Below, one piece after another: positions 23,836-33,730 of a stretch of 64,000 nt of DNA (positions are counted from its first letter, which is position 1; each line of letters begins with the position of its first letter). The translations under genes were made by a program, and so were the position numbers. This DNA comes from Defluviicoccus sp. bin129. Its GTDB lineage: Bacteria; Pseudomonadota; Alphaproteobacteria; MPNO01. A model generated the notes under the pieces. It worked only from the letters and a program-made list of their open reading frames with translations, ran no database searches and had not been told where the DNA came from. The DNA lies in assembly GCA_002239065.1 (NCBI GenBank), contig MPNO01000016.1:1-64000 (forward strand), given 5' to 3'.

Positions 23836-24549
23836 TCAGCCCGCATCGCTTCCGACCTCGTGATCGGCGGTGCTGCCGCGCGGCCGCGCCCCGCGCATGC
23901 GCGTGCCCTCCACCAGGTAATGGATGATCTCGGCGATATTGGTCACGTGGTCGCCGATGCGCTCGATATGCTTGGCGATGAACAGGAGGTGGGTGCAGGG
24001 GGTGATGCTCCGCGGATCCTCCATCATGTAGGTCAGCAGCTCGCGGAACAGGCTGGTGTACATGTCGTCGACCTCGCGGTCCGAGGCCCAGACCGCCATC
24101 GCCTTGTCGACGTTGCGCTCGATATAGGCGTCCAGCACCTCCTTGATCATCTGCTGGACCTGCTGGCTCATCCGCGGAATCGCGTGCATCGGGCGCACCG
24201 GCGCCACCTCGGAAAGCGCGAGCGACCGCCGCGCGATGTTCGCGCCGTAGTCGGCGATGCGTTCGAGGTCCGCGGCGATCTTGAGGGCGGAAACGATGTT
24301 GCGCAGGTCGAGCCCCATCGGCTGGCGCAGCGCGATCAGCACCGTCGCCTTCTCGTCGATCTCGTAGTTGAGGTCGTCCACCCGCTCGTCGTCGACGACG
24401 ACGGATTCCGCGAGGTCGGGGTTGCGGTCGACCAGCGCCTCGATGGCGCGGGCGATCTGCGACTCGGTGAGGCCGCCCATCCGCGCGATCATGTCGTTCA
24501 ACTCGCGCAGCTCCTCGTCATAGGAGCTGACAATGTGTTCGGCTTCCAT
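23836..24549 (-). CDS. phoU: Phosphate signalling protein PhoU
   Basis: A 237-aa all-helical protein with two PhoU repeats. Metal-binding style motifs are E-x3-D-x3-N-like in DDERVDDLNYEIDEKA and DREVDDMYTSLFRELL, and LERIADYGANIA and IERIGDHVTNIAE mark the second conserved helix of each repeat. PhoU links the PstSCAB transporter to PhoR, keeping the regulon off when phosphate is plentiful. It lies directly downstream of pstB, as in most bacteria. Confidence 0.97.
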   Translation of the reverse strand: MEAEHIVSSYDEELRELNDMIARMGGLTESQIARAIEALVDRNPDLAESVVVDDERVDDLNYEIDEKATVLIALRQPMGLDLRNIVSALKIAADLERIADYGANIARRSLALSEVAPVRPMHAIPRMSQQVQQMIKEVLDAYIERNVDKAMAVWASDREVDDMYTSLFRELLTYMMEDPRSITPCTHLLFIAKHIERIGDHVTNIAEIIHYLVEGTRMRGARPRGSTADHEVGSDAG

Positions 24550-24582
24550 GCCCGTTCCTCCAACCGCCGGCCGGCTGCGCCG

Positions 24583-25422
24583 CTAGCCGAAGCGCCCGGT
24601 AATGTAACCCTGCGTGCGTTCGTCGCTGGGGTTGGTGAAGATCTGCTCGGTGCTGCCCACCTCCACCAGGTTGCCGAGATGGAAGAAGGCGGTCTTCTGC
24701 GAAACCCGCGCGGCCTGCTGCATCGAATGGGTGACGATGACGATGGTGAAGTTTTGCCGCAGCTCGTCGATCAGCTCCTCGATCCGGGCGGTGGCGATCG
24801 GGTCGAGCGCCGAGCACGGCTCGTCCATCAGGATCACCTCCGGGCTGATGGCGATCGCGCGGGCGATGCAAAGCCTCTGCTGCTGGCCGCCGGAGAGGCC
24901 GGTTCCGGGCTCGTCGATGCGGTCCTTGACCTCTTCCAGCAGCCCGGCGCGGTCGAGGCTCGAATGTACGATGTCGTCGAGCTCGGCGCGGTTCCCGGCG
25001 GTGCCGTGGATGCGCGGGCCGTAGGCGACGTTGTCGTAGATCGACTTGGGGAACGGGTTGGGCTTCTGGAACACCATGCCGACGCGCGCGCGCAGCAGCA
25101 CCACGTCGAGAGACGGGTCGTAGATGTCCTCGCCGTCAAGCGTCATCCGGCCGACCACGCGGCAGCCCTCGATGACGTCGTTCATCCGGTTGAGGCAGCG
25201 CAGAAAGGTCGACTTGCCGCAGCCCGACGGGCCGATCAGCGCCGTCACCTGGTGTTCCGGGATGTCGATGTCGACGTTCCTGAGCGCCTCCTTCTCGCCG
25301 TAGAAGACGCCCACCCCCGTCGCCTCGATCTTGGTCGCCGGCAGGTTGCGGCGCTCGGGCTCGACGCCTCCACCCCCGCTTGGATCCTCGATCCGGGCCG
25401 CTGTCGCTGTCGCTTCGTCCAC
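24583..25422 (-). CDS. pstB: Phosphate ABC transporter ATP-binding protein
   Basis: A 279-aa ATPase energising high-affinity phosphate import. Walker A is GPSGCGKST, the ABC signature [14 protein letters not shown], Walker [14 protein letters not shown], with the H-loop in [13 protein letters not shown]. The first ~30 residues are an extra low-complexity tail before [20 protein letters not shown]. It pairs with PstC and PstA encoded just upstream in the same operon. Confidence 0.97.
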   Translation of the reverse strand: MDEATATAARIEDPSGGGGVEPERRNLPATKIEATGVGVFYGEKEALRNVDIDIPEHQVTALIGPSGCGKSTFLRCLNRMNDVIEGCRVVGRMTLDGEDIYDPSLDVVLLRARVGMVFQKPNPFPKSIYDNVAYGPRIHGTAGNRAELDDIVHSSLDRAGLLEEVKDRIDEPGTGLSGGQQQRLCIARAIAISPEVILMDEPCSALDPIATARIEELIDELRQNFTIVIVTHSMQQAARVSQKTAFFHLGNLVEVGSTEQIFTNPSDERTQGYITGRFG

Positions 25423-25456
25423 AGTTTCCCTCCGTCCGGCGGGGCCCGTCTGCGGG

Positions 25457-26779
25457 CTACCACCGCCTTTCGAACCTGCGCCTCAGATAGATCGCGACCG
25501 CGTTCATGACCACCAGGAAAGCGAGCAGGATCATGATCGCGGCGCTGGTCTTCTCCACGAAGCTCCGCTCCGGCATGTCGCTCCACAGATAGATCTGCAC
25601 CGGCAGCACGGTGGCCGGGCTCAGCGGGTCGGTCGGTATGTCGACGATGAAGGCCACCATGCCGATCATCAGCAGCGGCGCGGTCTCGCCGAGCGCCTGG
25701 GCCATGCCGATGATGGTGCCGGTGAGGATGCCGGGCAGCGCCAGCGGCAGCACGTGGTGGGTGATCACCTGGAGCTTCGATGCGCCGATGCCCAGCGCCG
25801 CCTCGCGGATCGAGGGCGGCACCGCCTTCAGCGCGGCGCGGGTGGCGATGATGATCGTCGGCAGGGTCATCAGCGCCAGCACCATGCCGCCGGCGAGCGG
25901 CGCCGAGCGCGGCACCCCGAAGAAGTTGAGGATCACCGCCAGCCCGAGCAGCCCGAAGACGATCGACGGCACCGCCGCGAGGTTGTTGATGTTGACCTCG
26001 ATCAGGTCGGTCCAGCGGTTCCTGGGCGCGAACTCCTCGAGATAGACCGCCGCCCCGACGCCGACCGGGAAGGACAGCAGCAGCGTAACCATCATGGTGA
26101 AGATCGAGCCCATGATGGCGCCCCAGACCCCCGCCAGCTCCGGCTCGCGCGAGGCGCCGGACGAGAAGAACCGGGTGTTGAACCTGGTCTCCACCCGGTC
26201 GTCGGCCATGAGAGCGTCGATCCAGGCGAGCTGCCGGTCCTTGATCGGGCGTTCCCGTTCCGGGCGGTCGCGCTCGATCTTGCCCTTGACCAGCATGTCG
26301 ACATGGTCCGAGGCGGTCAGCCAGACCGCCTGGCCGGTGTCGACGATCGAGGGGTCGGCCAGCACCATGTCACGCAGATCGTCCTCCGCGCCCTGGCTGA
26401 GCAGGGCGTAGAGCGAGCGCCGGTCGCGCCGCTTCTTCACATCGCCGAACCGGTCGCGCAGCGCCTTCTTGTAGACCGCCCCGTAATTGGCCCCGGCGAG
26501 CGACTCGGGCGTGTTCCTGCCCGACGGGTGGAGCAGCTCGGCGTCGAAGAACACGTCGAGCTTGATATGGGTGTGGACGAACGCCTGATAGCCCTGCGCG
26601 ACGATGCTGAACAGGAGCCAGACCAGCGCGACCATGGCGATCGCGATCGCCGCGACGCCATAGGCCTTGAACCGGCGCTCCGCGGCATAGCGGCGGCGCA
26701 GCCGGCGCTCGTCGAGGGTCGGCCGCTTCAGCGCCGGGTCATGCGGTCCCCCGCCCGGGACGTGAGCCGCGTCAGTCAT
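25457..26779 (-). CDS. pstA: Phosphate ABC transporter permease PstA
   Basis: The 440-aa inner-membrane permease is longer than E. coli PstA (296). An N-terminal extension with one membrane segment (~45-68) and a large periplasmic insertion (~70-215) corresponds to the DUF3333-containing form common in alphaproteobacteria. The C-terminal permease has five or so segments and the ABC-interaction loop [25 protein letters not shown]. The start overlaps the pstC stop by 8 bases (coupled translation). Confidence 0.95.
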   Translation of the reverse strand: MTDAAHVPGGGPHDPALKRPTLDERRLRRRYAAERRFKAYGVAAIAIAMVALVWLLFSIVAQGYQAFVHTHIKLDVFFDAELLHPSGRNTPESLAGANYGAVYKKALRDRFGDVKKRRDRRSLYALLSQGAEDDLRDMVLADPSIVDTGQAVWLTASDHVDMLVKGKIERDRPERERPIKDRQLAWIDALMADDRVETRFNTRFFSSGASREPELAGVWGAIMGSIFTMMVTLLLSFPVGVGAAVYLEEFAPRNRWTDLIEVNINNLAAVPSIVFGLLGLAVILNFFGVPRSAPLAGGMVLALMTLPTIIIATRAALKAVPPSIREAALGIGASKLQVITHHVLPLALPGILTGTIIGMAQALGETAPLLMIGMVAFIVDIPTDPLSPATVLPVQIYLWSDMPERSFVEKTSAAIMILLAFLVVMNAVAIYLRRRFERRW

Positions 26780-28154
26780 ATTGCTCCCTGTACTTGCGCA
26801 CCACGTGCAGGGCGACGACGTTCATCGCCAGTGTGATGACGAACAGCACCAGGCCGAGCGCGAACGCCGCCAGGGTCTTGGCGCTGTCGAACTCCTGGTC
26901 GCCGATCAGCAGGGTGACGATCTGGACGGTCACCGTGGTCACCGCCTCGAACGGGTTGGCGGTCAGGTTGGCGGCGAGCCCCGCCGCCATCACCACGATC
27001 ATGGTCTCGCCGATCGCCCGGCTGACCGCGAGCAGGCAGGCCGCGAAAATACCCGGCAGGGCGGCCGGCAGGATGACCCGCCTGATGGTCTCCGACTTGG
27101 TGGCGCCCATCGCCAGCGAGCCGTTGCGCAGCGACTGGGGCACGGCGTTCATCACGTCGTCGGACAGCGAGGAGATGAACGGGATGATCATGATCCCCAT
27201 CACCGTCCCGGCGGCCAGGGCGCTCTCCGAGGCCACGTCGAGCCCGACAGATTCGCCGAGACCGCGGAACAGCGGCGCGACGGTCAGCGCGGCGAAGAAT
27301 CCGTAAACCACGGTCGGGATGCCGGCCAGGATCTCGACCACCGGCTTGACCGCGCCGCGCACCCTGAGGTCGGCGTAGTCCGACAGGTAGATCGCCGAGA
27401 GCAGGCCCACCGGCACCGCGATCAGCATGGCGATCAGGGTGATCAGCATGGTACCCGCGAAGAGCGGGATCGCCCCGAACACGCCGGTCGAGCCGACCTG
27501 ATCGTCGCGCAGCGCGGTCTGCGGGCTCCATTCGATGCCGAGCACGAAATCGAAAAAGGGAATCTTGCCGAAGAACCGGATCGATTCGAAGACCAGCGAA
27601 AGCACGATGCCGATGGTGGTCAGGATGGCGATCGACGAACACGCGATCAGCAGGATGTCGATCGTCCGCTCGACCTGGTTGCGCGCCCGGAGCGCCGGCG
27701 CGACGCGGCTCCGCGCGAAGACGAGACCGGCGAGCGCGAGCGTCAGCGCGAGCGCCGCGAGCGCGCCCTTGCCGGTCGCGTCCAGGCGGTTGAGACGCGC
27801 CGCCGCCTCCGCCACATGCGGCGCCGCGGCGCTTGCCGGGAAGGTGCCGTCGGCGACGTTGCGGATGTCGTTCAGCAGGAGCGACATCCGGTCGGGGCCG
27901 AGGCCGCGCACCGCCTCCGGCAGGGCGGACACCACGATGCTCTCGATCACGCCGGGCTGGGCGAGCAGCCAGAGCGCGAAGACGCCGAGCGCCGGCAGGG
28001 CGCACCAGAGCGCCACATAGGCGCCGTAATAGCCCGGCCGGGAGTGAAGGGACCGGCTTCGTCCGCCGGCCATCGCGAAGGCCCGGCGGCGGCCGAAGTA
28101 ATAGGCGAAAACAGACAGCGCGAGCAGAGCGACGATCAGCGATAGCGGAGACAT
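26772..28154 (-). CDS. pstC: Phosphate ABC transporter permease PstC
   Basis: The 460-aa permease has an N-terminal extension (~1-150) of three membrane segments and a periplasmic loop absent from E. coli PstC but usual in alphaproteobacteria. The core permease has FDFVLGIEWSPQTALRDD, GIPTVVYGFFAALTVAPLF, and the coupling loop SLAMGATKSETIRRVILPAALPG. It forms the channel with PstA. A strong hairpin separates it from pstS. Confidence 0.95.
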   Translation of the reverse strand: MSPLSLIVALLALSVFAYYFGRRRAFAMAGGRSRSLHSRPGYYGAYVALWCALPALGVFALWLLAQPGVIESIVVSALPEAVRGLGPDRMSLLLNDIRNVADGTFPASAAAPHVAEAAARLNRLDATGKGALAALALTLALAGLVFARSRVAPALRARNQVERTIDILLIACSSIAILTTIGIVLSLVFESIRFFGKIPFFDFVLGIEWSPQTALRDDQVGSTGVFGAIPLFAGTMLITLIAMLIAVPVGLLSAIYLSDYADLRVRGAVKPVVEILAGIPTVVYGFFAALTVAPLFRGLGESVGLDVASESALAAGTVMGIMIIPFISSLSDDVMNAVPQSLRNGSLAMGATKSETIRRVILPAALPGIFAACLLAVSRAIGETMIVVMAAGLAANLTANPFEAVTTVTVQIVTLLIGDQEFDSAKTLAAFALGLVLFVITLAMNVVALHVVRKYREQYD

Positions 28155-28192
28155 GATCGGATCGGTTGCCTTCGCGTGCCCGCGTTTATCCC

Positions 28193-28233
28193 AAAAGGAA
28201 AACCGCCGGGCGGTGCCGCGCCCCGCCCGGCGG
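28193..28233 (-). terminator. Hairpin plus T-tract between pstS and pstC
   Basis: CCGCCGGGCGG (28203-28213) and CCGCCCGGCGG (28223-28233) form a perfect 11-base-pair stem with a 9-base loop. Read leftwards, the stem is followed by TTTTCCTTTT, giving a Rho-independent-type terminator 8 bases after the pstS stop. It probably makes a partial stop or an mRNA 3' end so that PstS is made in excess of the permease subunits. Confidence 0.75.
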
Positions 28234-28241
28234 ATACAACA

Positions 28242-29282
28242 CTACATGGAGAGTTTCGCGCCGCTCATCGCGGCCTTCATGGTCTTCTTGCGGTCCTCGT
28301 CGGACAGCGGGATCAGGCCCTTGTCGACGAGATAGCCCTCCGGCCCCCACGCCCGCTCGGCGGTGAACTCGGCCACATAGTCCTTGATGCCCGGAATGAC
28401 GCCGACATGCGCCTGCTTGACGTAAAAATACATCGAGCGCGACACCGGGTAGTCGCCGCTCGAGATGGTCTCGAACTCGGGCGCGACGCCGTTGACCACC
28501 GTGCCCTGGATCCGGTCGGCGTTCGAATCGAGGAAGCTGAAGCCGAAAATGCCGAAAGCCTTCGGGTTGGCGACGAGCTTCTGGATGATCAGCACGTCGT
28601 TCTCGCCGGCTTCCACGAAGGCGCCGTCCTCGCGGATGCCGTGGCAGATCGCCTTGTAGCGCTTCTTGTCCGTCTTCTTCATCGCCTTGATTGCCGGGAA
28701 CTGCTTGCAGCCCCCTTCCATGGCCAGCTCGACGAAAGCGTCCCGCGTGCCGGAGGTGGGCGGCGGTCCGAGGACCTCGATCTTGCGCCCGGGAAGCGAC
28801 GGGTCGATGTCGCTCCACATCCTGTACGGGTTGTCCTTCAGCGTCTCGCCCCTGTCGTCGGCCGGTACCGACTTGGCGAGCGCGAGGTAGAGCTGCTTCA
28901 GGGTGATCCGGGTCGGCCCGGCCTTCCTCGAGTTGGCCAGCACGATGCCGTCATAGCCGATCTTCACCTCGGTGATCGCCTTGACGCCGTTCCTGGTGCA
29001 ACGGTCGACCTCGGACTTCTTGATCCGGCGCGAGGCATTGGTGACGTCTGGGTGCTGGACGCCGATTCCGGCGCAGAAAAGCTTGAGGCCGCCGCCCGAG
29101 CCGGTGCTCTCGACCACCGGCGTCTTGAACCTGGTCGACTTGCCGAACTGTTCGGCGACCGCGGTCGAGAACGGGAAGACCGTCGACGATCCGACGATGC
29201 GGATCTGATCGCGTGCCTGGGCGGCCGTCGCCACCGCGATGGAGGCCACCGCGGCGGCGGCGAGCATGGTGTGCCTGTTCAT
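28242..29282 (-). CDS. pstS: Periplasmic phosphate-binding protein
   Basis: A 346-aa protein with a Sec signal peptide (MNRHTMLAAAAVASIAVATA then AQA). The mature protein begins RDQIRIVGSSTVFPFSTAVAEQFG, with phosphate-binding SST; ESTGSGGGLKLFCAG and TSGTRDAF are further ligand loops typical of the PstS-like substrate-binding family. It delivers phosphate to PstCA. The ATG at 29282 is chosen as the start of the signal peptide. A PHO box lies about 118 bases upstream, indicating PhoB activation. Confidence 0.96.
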   Translation of the reverse strand: MNRHTMLAAAAVASIAVATAAQARDQIRIVGSSTVFPFSTAVAEQFGKSTRFKTPVVESTGSGGGLKLFCAGIGVQHPDVTNASRRIKKSEVDRCTRNGVKAITEVKIGYDGIVLANSRKAGPTRITLKQLYLALAKSVPADDRGETLKDNPYRMWSDIDPSLPGRKIEVLGPPPTSGTRDAFVELAMEGGCKQFPAIKAMKKTDKKRYKAICHGIREDGAFVEAGENDVLIIQKLVANPKAFGIFGFSFLDSNADRIQGTVVNGVAPEFETISSGDYPVSRSMYFYVKQAHVGVIPGIKDYVAEFTAERAWGPEGYLVDKGLIPLSDEDRKKTMKAAMSGAKLSM

Positions 29283-29400
29283 GATATCTCTGTCTCGGAT
29301 TTGTGGGTGCCGAGGCAGCGCAACGTTTCGTCCGGCCTGTCGCGACCGGCCCTGTCCACCCCGGACGCCAACGGTGTTACCCGTTCCGGAAGACCTCGTT

Positions 29401-29429
29401 ATGAAATTATTGTTACGTTTTGATGACAG
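29401..29429 (-). promoter_or_regulatory. PHO box upstream of pstS, overlapping the phoR stop codon
   Basis: Read leftwards, three 7-base units recur every 11 bases: CTGTCAT, ACGTAAC, ATTTCAT, separated by CAAA and AATA. The first is a perfect PHO-box half-site and the others keep most consensus positions. The first two units coincide with the last phoR codons (Val-Ile-Lys-Thr-stop). The spacing and location fit PhoB-dependent activation of pstS. Confidence 0.75.
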
Positions 29430-30855
29430 CGTCGGCGCCGTCCGTCGGCGCGGGCGCATCGGATTCCGGCAATGCGCGGGGCAGGCTCACCGTGAACACG
29501 CTGCCGACCCCGAGCTCGCTCTCGATGGCGAGCTCGCCGCGGTGCCGGTTGACGATGTGCTTGACGATCGCCAGCCCCAGCCCGGTGCCGCCCATCTCGC
29601 GCGAACGCGCCGTGTCGACCCGGTAGAACCGCTCGGTGAGGCGCCGCAGATGCTCCGCCGGTATGCCCTCCCCCTGGTCGCTGACGGCGATCCGGACGGA
29701 ATCCGTCTCCCGCGCCCCGTCGCCCGGCCCGTCCAGCGTGGCGCCGCCGATGGCGATGCGGACCGACGAGCCCTCCGCGCCGTACTTGATCGCATTGTCG
29801 ATCAGGTTCTGGAACAGCTGGGTCAGCTCGTCGCGCTCGCCGATCACCCCCGGCTCGGCGATATCGCTGTCGATCGACACCGCGATTCGGCGCGATTCGG
29901 CGGCGAATTGCAGGGAGTCCACCACCGCGGGGATCACCGAGGACAGCGATACCGTGGCGGACGGCGGAAAATGCTCGTTGAGCTCGATCTTCGACAGCGA
30001 CAGGAGGTCGTTCACCAGCCGGCTCATCCGCTCGGTCTGGGTGCCCATCATTTCGAGGAACCGGTCGAACGCCGCCTGGTCCTCCCGGGCCGGACCGCGC
30101 AGCGTCTCGATGCAGCCGAGCAGCACCGAGAGCGGGGTCCTGAGCTCATGGCTCGCATTGGCGACGAAATCCGCCCGCGTGCGGCCGTGGCGCCGGATCG
30201 CGGTGACGTCGGTGACCGCGATCAGGGCGAGGGTCCCGTCGGGCGCCGGCTCGGGCAGCGCGGCGATGCGGGCGGCCAGCTCGAGGTCGGATCCCGCGAG
30301 GTGGAAGTCGATCTCCTCCGGCGCGCCGCTGGCGATCACCCGTTCCGCCGCCTCGAGAACCCCGGGATCGCGGAGCGCGGCGACCAGGTCGGCGCCGGCC
30401 GGATCGACCCCGAGCAGCGCCGTCGTGCTTCGCGATGCGCGCACGATGCGCCGTTCGCCGTCGATCGCGATCACCGGCTCGGGCAGGCTGTCGAGCACGG
30501 TGTCGGCCGACGCGCTGCGCGTCGCCAGATCGCCGAGCCGCTGGTGCAGCGCCGCCGTCGAATCGGCGAATGCCGATGCCAGCCGGCGCGAGACCAGGGG
30601 CGATTCCAGATGCAGGCGCTCCGGCGCGCTGCCGGCGTCGAGCCGGTTCAACCGCCCGGCGACCCGCGACAAATCCGATAGATGGCGCCTGACCGGCAGC
30701 CACAGCGCCGCCGCCGCGGCGACCGCGCCCGCCGCCGCCCAGCCGAGTGCGAGCTCGCCGGCCAGCACGAGCACCAGCAGGACGCCGGCGAACGGGCCGG
30801 CGAGAACCGCGATCGCCCAGAAGAGCGCTCGCTTCGGTACCGGATCGCTGTCCAT
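29413..30855 (-). CDS. phoR: Phosphate regulon sensor histidine kinase
   Basis: A 480-aa membrane kinase. Two transmembrane segments lie at ~11-33 and ~37-54 with almost no periplasmic loop, as in PhoR. A PAS domain (~118-220) follows, then the dimerisation/phosphoacceptor helix FVANASHELRTPLSVLLGC (His236) and an HATPase_c domain with N-box LFQNLIDNAIKYG, G1 DQGEGIPAEH and G2 GGTGLGLAIVKH. It responds to phosphate through the Pst-PhoU complex. The start MDSDPVPKR sits just before TM1; a longer upstream frame is noncoding antisense to mutS. Confidence 0.95.
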   Translation of the reverse strand: MDSDPVPKRALFWAIAVLAGPFAGVLLVLVLAGELALGWAAAGAVAAAAALWLPVRRHLSDLSRVAGRLNRLDAGSAPERLHLESPLVSRRLASAFADSTAALHQRLGDLATRSASADTVLDSLPEPVIAIDGERRIVRASRSTTALLGVDPAGADLVAALRDPGVLEAAERVIASGAPEEIDFHLAGSDLELAARIAALPEPAPDGTLALIAVTDVTAIRRHGRTRADFVANASHELRTPLSVLLGCIETLRGPAREDQAAFDRFLEMMGTQTERMSRLVNDLLSLSKIELNEHFPPSATVSLSSVIPAVVDSLQFAAESRRIAVSIDSDIAEPGVIGERDELTQLFQNLIDNAIKYGAEGSSVRIAIGGATLDGPGDGARETDSVRIAVSDQGEGIPAEHLRRLTERFYRVDTARSREMGGTGLGLAIVKHIVNRHRGELAIESELGVGSVFTVSLPRALPESDAPAPTDGADAVIKT

Positions 30856-30972
30856 ATCGTCACGCGGCCGGTCCGGCCCTTCACTGCAACCCGGCACAGA
30901 GGCTAGCGGCTCGCGCGGTCGCCGCCAAGCCGCCGTCTGGCTGGCGTCGCGCGCGGCATGATAGGGTGCCGA

Positions 30973-33675
30973 ATGTCCATGACCAAGGCGGCCGGGCGGC
31001 GCGAAGACAGCGATGCGCGTTCGACCGGCGGGGGTGCCGGCGGCAAGGGAAGCGCGCGGGACGCCGCCGCGACGCCGATGATGGCGCAGTATCTCGCCGT
31101 CAAGGAGGCCCACCCGGGCTGCCTGCTGTTCTACCGCATGGGCGATTTCTACGAGCTGTTCTTCGACGACGCGGTCGCCGCCGCCAGGGCGCTCGACATC
31201 ACGCTGACCCGGCGCGGCCGGCACCGGGGCGCCGACGTGCCGATGTGCGGCGTGCCGGTCCATGCCGCCGAGACCTATCTGGAGCGGCTGATCCGCAAGG
31301 GCTTCCGGGTGGCGGTCTGCGAACAGACCGAAGAGCCGGCGGCGGCGCGCAAGCGCGGCGCCAAGTCCCTGGTCGCCCGCGAGGTGGTGCGGGTGGTCAC
31401 GCCCGGCACCCTGACCGAGGACTCCCTGCTCGAGGCGCGGCGCCACAACTACCTCGCCGCCCTCGCCGAGGCCGAGGGGCTTCTGGGGTTCGCCTGGATC
31501 GACATCTCGACCGGCGCCTTCCAGGCCCAGCCGCTCGATCCGGGCATGGTGGCCGAGGCGATGGCGCGCGTCGATCCGGGCGAGCTCATCCTCTCGGAGC
31601 GGCTGGCGGCGCAGCCGGAAATCGACATTGCCCTGGAGGGCTGGGACGGCCTGGCCACGCCGCTGCCCGGCGCGCGCTTCGACAGCGTTTCCGGCCGACG
31701 CCGGCTCGAAGCCCATTACGGGGTTCGTTCGCTGGATGCCTTCGGCGCCTTCTCGCGCGCCGAGATCGCCGCCTCTGGGGCCGTGCTCGACTATGTCGCG
31801 CTGACCCAGCAGGGCAGGCTGCCGCGCATCGAGCCGCCGCGGCGGCTCGGGCCCGGCACGGCGATGGAGATCGACGCCGCCACGCGGCGCAATCTCGAGA
31901 TCGTGCGGTCTCTCTCGGGAGAACGCGCGGGCTCGCTGCTCGCGGTGATCGACCTGACCGTCACCGGCGCCGGCGCCCGCGCGCTCGCCGAGCGCCTCGG
32001 CGCGCCCTTGACCGATTGCGCGGCGATAGAGCGCCGCCTCGACGCGGTCCAGCATTTCGCGGCGGACGCCGCGCTGCGCGCTGGCTGCCGCGAAATCCTC
32101 GCCGCCTGTCCCGACCTCCAGCGGGCGATGACCCGGCTGGCGCTTGGCCGGGGAGGACCGCGCGATCTCGCCGCGGTGGGCGAAGCGCTGTCGCGGGCCG
32201 AAAGCCTGTCCGCGCTGCTGCGGGGCGGCCCGGAAGCGGCCCCCGGCGAGATCGACGATGCGGCCGCCGCGCTGACCGGTCACGCCGCGACCGTGGCCGC
32301 GCTCGGGGAGGCGCTCGGCCCCGAACCGGCGCTGCTCGCCCGCGACGGCGGCTTCGTCGCGCCCGGCCACGACGCGGCGCTCGACGAGCTTCGCGCGCTC
32401 CGTGACGGCAGCCGGCGGCTGATCGCCGAACTCCAGAAGCGCTATGCCGAGGCGACCGGTATCGCGTCTCTCAAGATCCGCCACAACAACGTGCTCGGCT
32501 ATTTCGTCGAGGTGACGCCGACCCATGAAGCCGCGATCGCCGGCCATGACGACTTCATCCACCGCCAGACCCTGGCCAGCGCGCGCCGCTACACCACCGT
32601 CGCGCTCGCCGAGCTCGAGGAGAAGCTCGCCACGGCGTCCGACAGGGCGCTGGCGCGCGAGCTCGAGATCTTCGAGGCGCTGGTCGCCCGGGTGACGGCG
32701 AACGGCGAGGCGATCGCCCGAACCGCGACGGCGCTCGCAGAGACCGACGTGACCGCGGCGCTCGCCGAGCTCGCGGTGGAGCGCCGCTATGTCCGCCCGG
32801 CGGTCGACGACAGCCTCGATTTCGCGGTGACCGGCGCGCGCCACCCGGTGGTCGAGGCGTTTCTGGAACGCGATGCCGGGGCCGCCTTCATCGCCAATGA
32901 CTGCGACCTCGGACCCGGGCAGCGGCTGTGGCTGGTGACCGGGCCCAACATGGCGGGCAAGTCGACCTTCCTGCGCCAGAACGCCCTGCTCGCCATCCTC
33001 GCCCAGATCGGCTCCTTCGTGCCCGCCGAGACGGCGCGGATCGGTGTCGTCGACCGCCTGTTCTCCCGTGTCGGCGCCGCCGACGACCTCGCCCGCGGCC
33101 GCTCGACCTTCATGGTCGAGATGGTCGAGACGGCGGCGATCCTCAACCAGGCGGGCCCGCGCGCGCTGGTCATCCTCGACGAGATCGGCCGGGGCACGGC
33201 AACCTTCGACGGGCTTTCCATCGCCTGGGCGACGCTGGAGCATTTGCACGAGGTCAACCGGGCGCGCGCGCTGTTCGCGACCCATTTCCACGAGCTGACG
33301 GCGCTCAAGACCCGCCTCGACGCGGTCAGATGCGTGACCATGCGGGTCAAGGAGTGGCAGGGCGAAATCGTCTTCCTGCACGAGGTGATGACGGGTGCCG
33401 CCAACCGGTCCTACGGCGTCCACGTGGCGCGGTTGGCCGGGCTGCCCGACGGCGCGCTGGCGCGGGCCGAGGCGGTGCTGGAGACGCTGGAGAAGGGCGA
33501 GCAGTCGGGCGCGCTCGCCCGACTCGCCGACGACCTGCCGCTGTTCTCGGCCGCCTTGCCGCCGCCGCCCGCCGCACCCTCGCCGGTCGAGGAGGCGCTC
33601 GCCGCCGTCAATCCGGACGAGGTCACGCCGCGCCAGGCCCTCGACCTGCTGTACCGCATCCGCGCGCTGCTCTGA
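30973..33675 (+). CDS. mutS: DNA mismatch repair protein MutS
   Basis: The 900-aa mismatch-recognition ATPase has the mismatch-binding domain motif [15 protein letters not shown] (Phe-x-Glu wedge), connector and core/lever domains, a clamp with the [14 protein letters not shown] region, Walker [16 protein letters not shown], Walker [16 protein letters not shown], and the C-terminal helix-turn-helix dimerisation region. Start choice: ATGs at 30958, 30973 and 30979 are in frame; 30973 has AGGG at suitable spacing. glnD follows in the same direction, an order common in Rhodospirillales. Confidence 0.97.
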   Translation: MSMTKAAGRREDSDARSTGGGAGGKGSARDAAATPMMAQYLAVKEAHPGCLLFYRMGDFYELFFDDAVAAARALDITLTRRGRHRGADVPMCGVPVHAAETYLERLIRKGFRVAVCEQTEEPAAARKRGAKSLVAREVVRVVTPGTLTEDSLLEARRHNYLAALAEAEGLLGFAWIDISTGAFQAQPLDPGMVAEAMARVDPGELILSERLAAQPEIDIALEGWDGLATPLPGARFDSVSGRRRLEAHYGVRSLDAFGAFSRAEIAASGAVLDYVALTQQGRLPRIEPPRRLGPGTAMEIDAATRRNLEIVRSLSGERAGSLLAVIDLTVTGAGARALAERLGAPLTDCAAIERRLDAVQHFAADAALRAGCREILAACPDLQRAMTRLALGRGGPRDLAAVGEALSRAESLSALLRGGPEAAPGEIDDAAAALTGHAATVAALGEALGPEPALLARDGGFVAPGHDAALDELRALRDGSRRLIAELQKRYAEATGIASLKIRHNNVLGYFVEVTPTHEAAIAGHDDFIHRQTLASARRYTTVALAELEEKLATASDRALARELEIFEALVARVTANGEAIARTATALAETDVTAALAELAVERRYVRPAVDDSLDFAVTGARHPVVEAFLERDAGAAFIANDCDLGPGQRLWLVTGPNMAGKSTFLRQNALLAILAQIGSFVPAETARIGVVDRLFSRVGAADDLARGRSTFMVEMVETAAILNQAGPRALVILDEIGRGTATFDGLSIAWATLEHLHEVNRARALFATHFHELTALKTRLDAVRCVTMRVKEWQGEIVFLHEVMTGAANRSYGVHVARLAGLPDGALARAEAVLETLEKGEQSGALARLADDLPLFSAALPPPPAAPSPVEEALAAVNPDEVTPRQALDLLYRIRALL

Positions 33676-33730
33676 GCCGGCTCGCCCGTCCCACGATACG
33701 CCGCGGCGGCGAACGCGCTATAGTCGGCCG

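Noticed and set aside
30856-33423. Upstream extension of phoR antisense to mutS
   Set aside because: PhoR is complete from the ATG at 30855 with its membrane segments directly after; the extension mirrors MutS codons.
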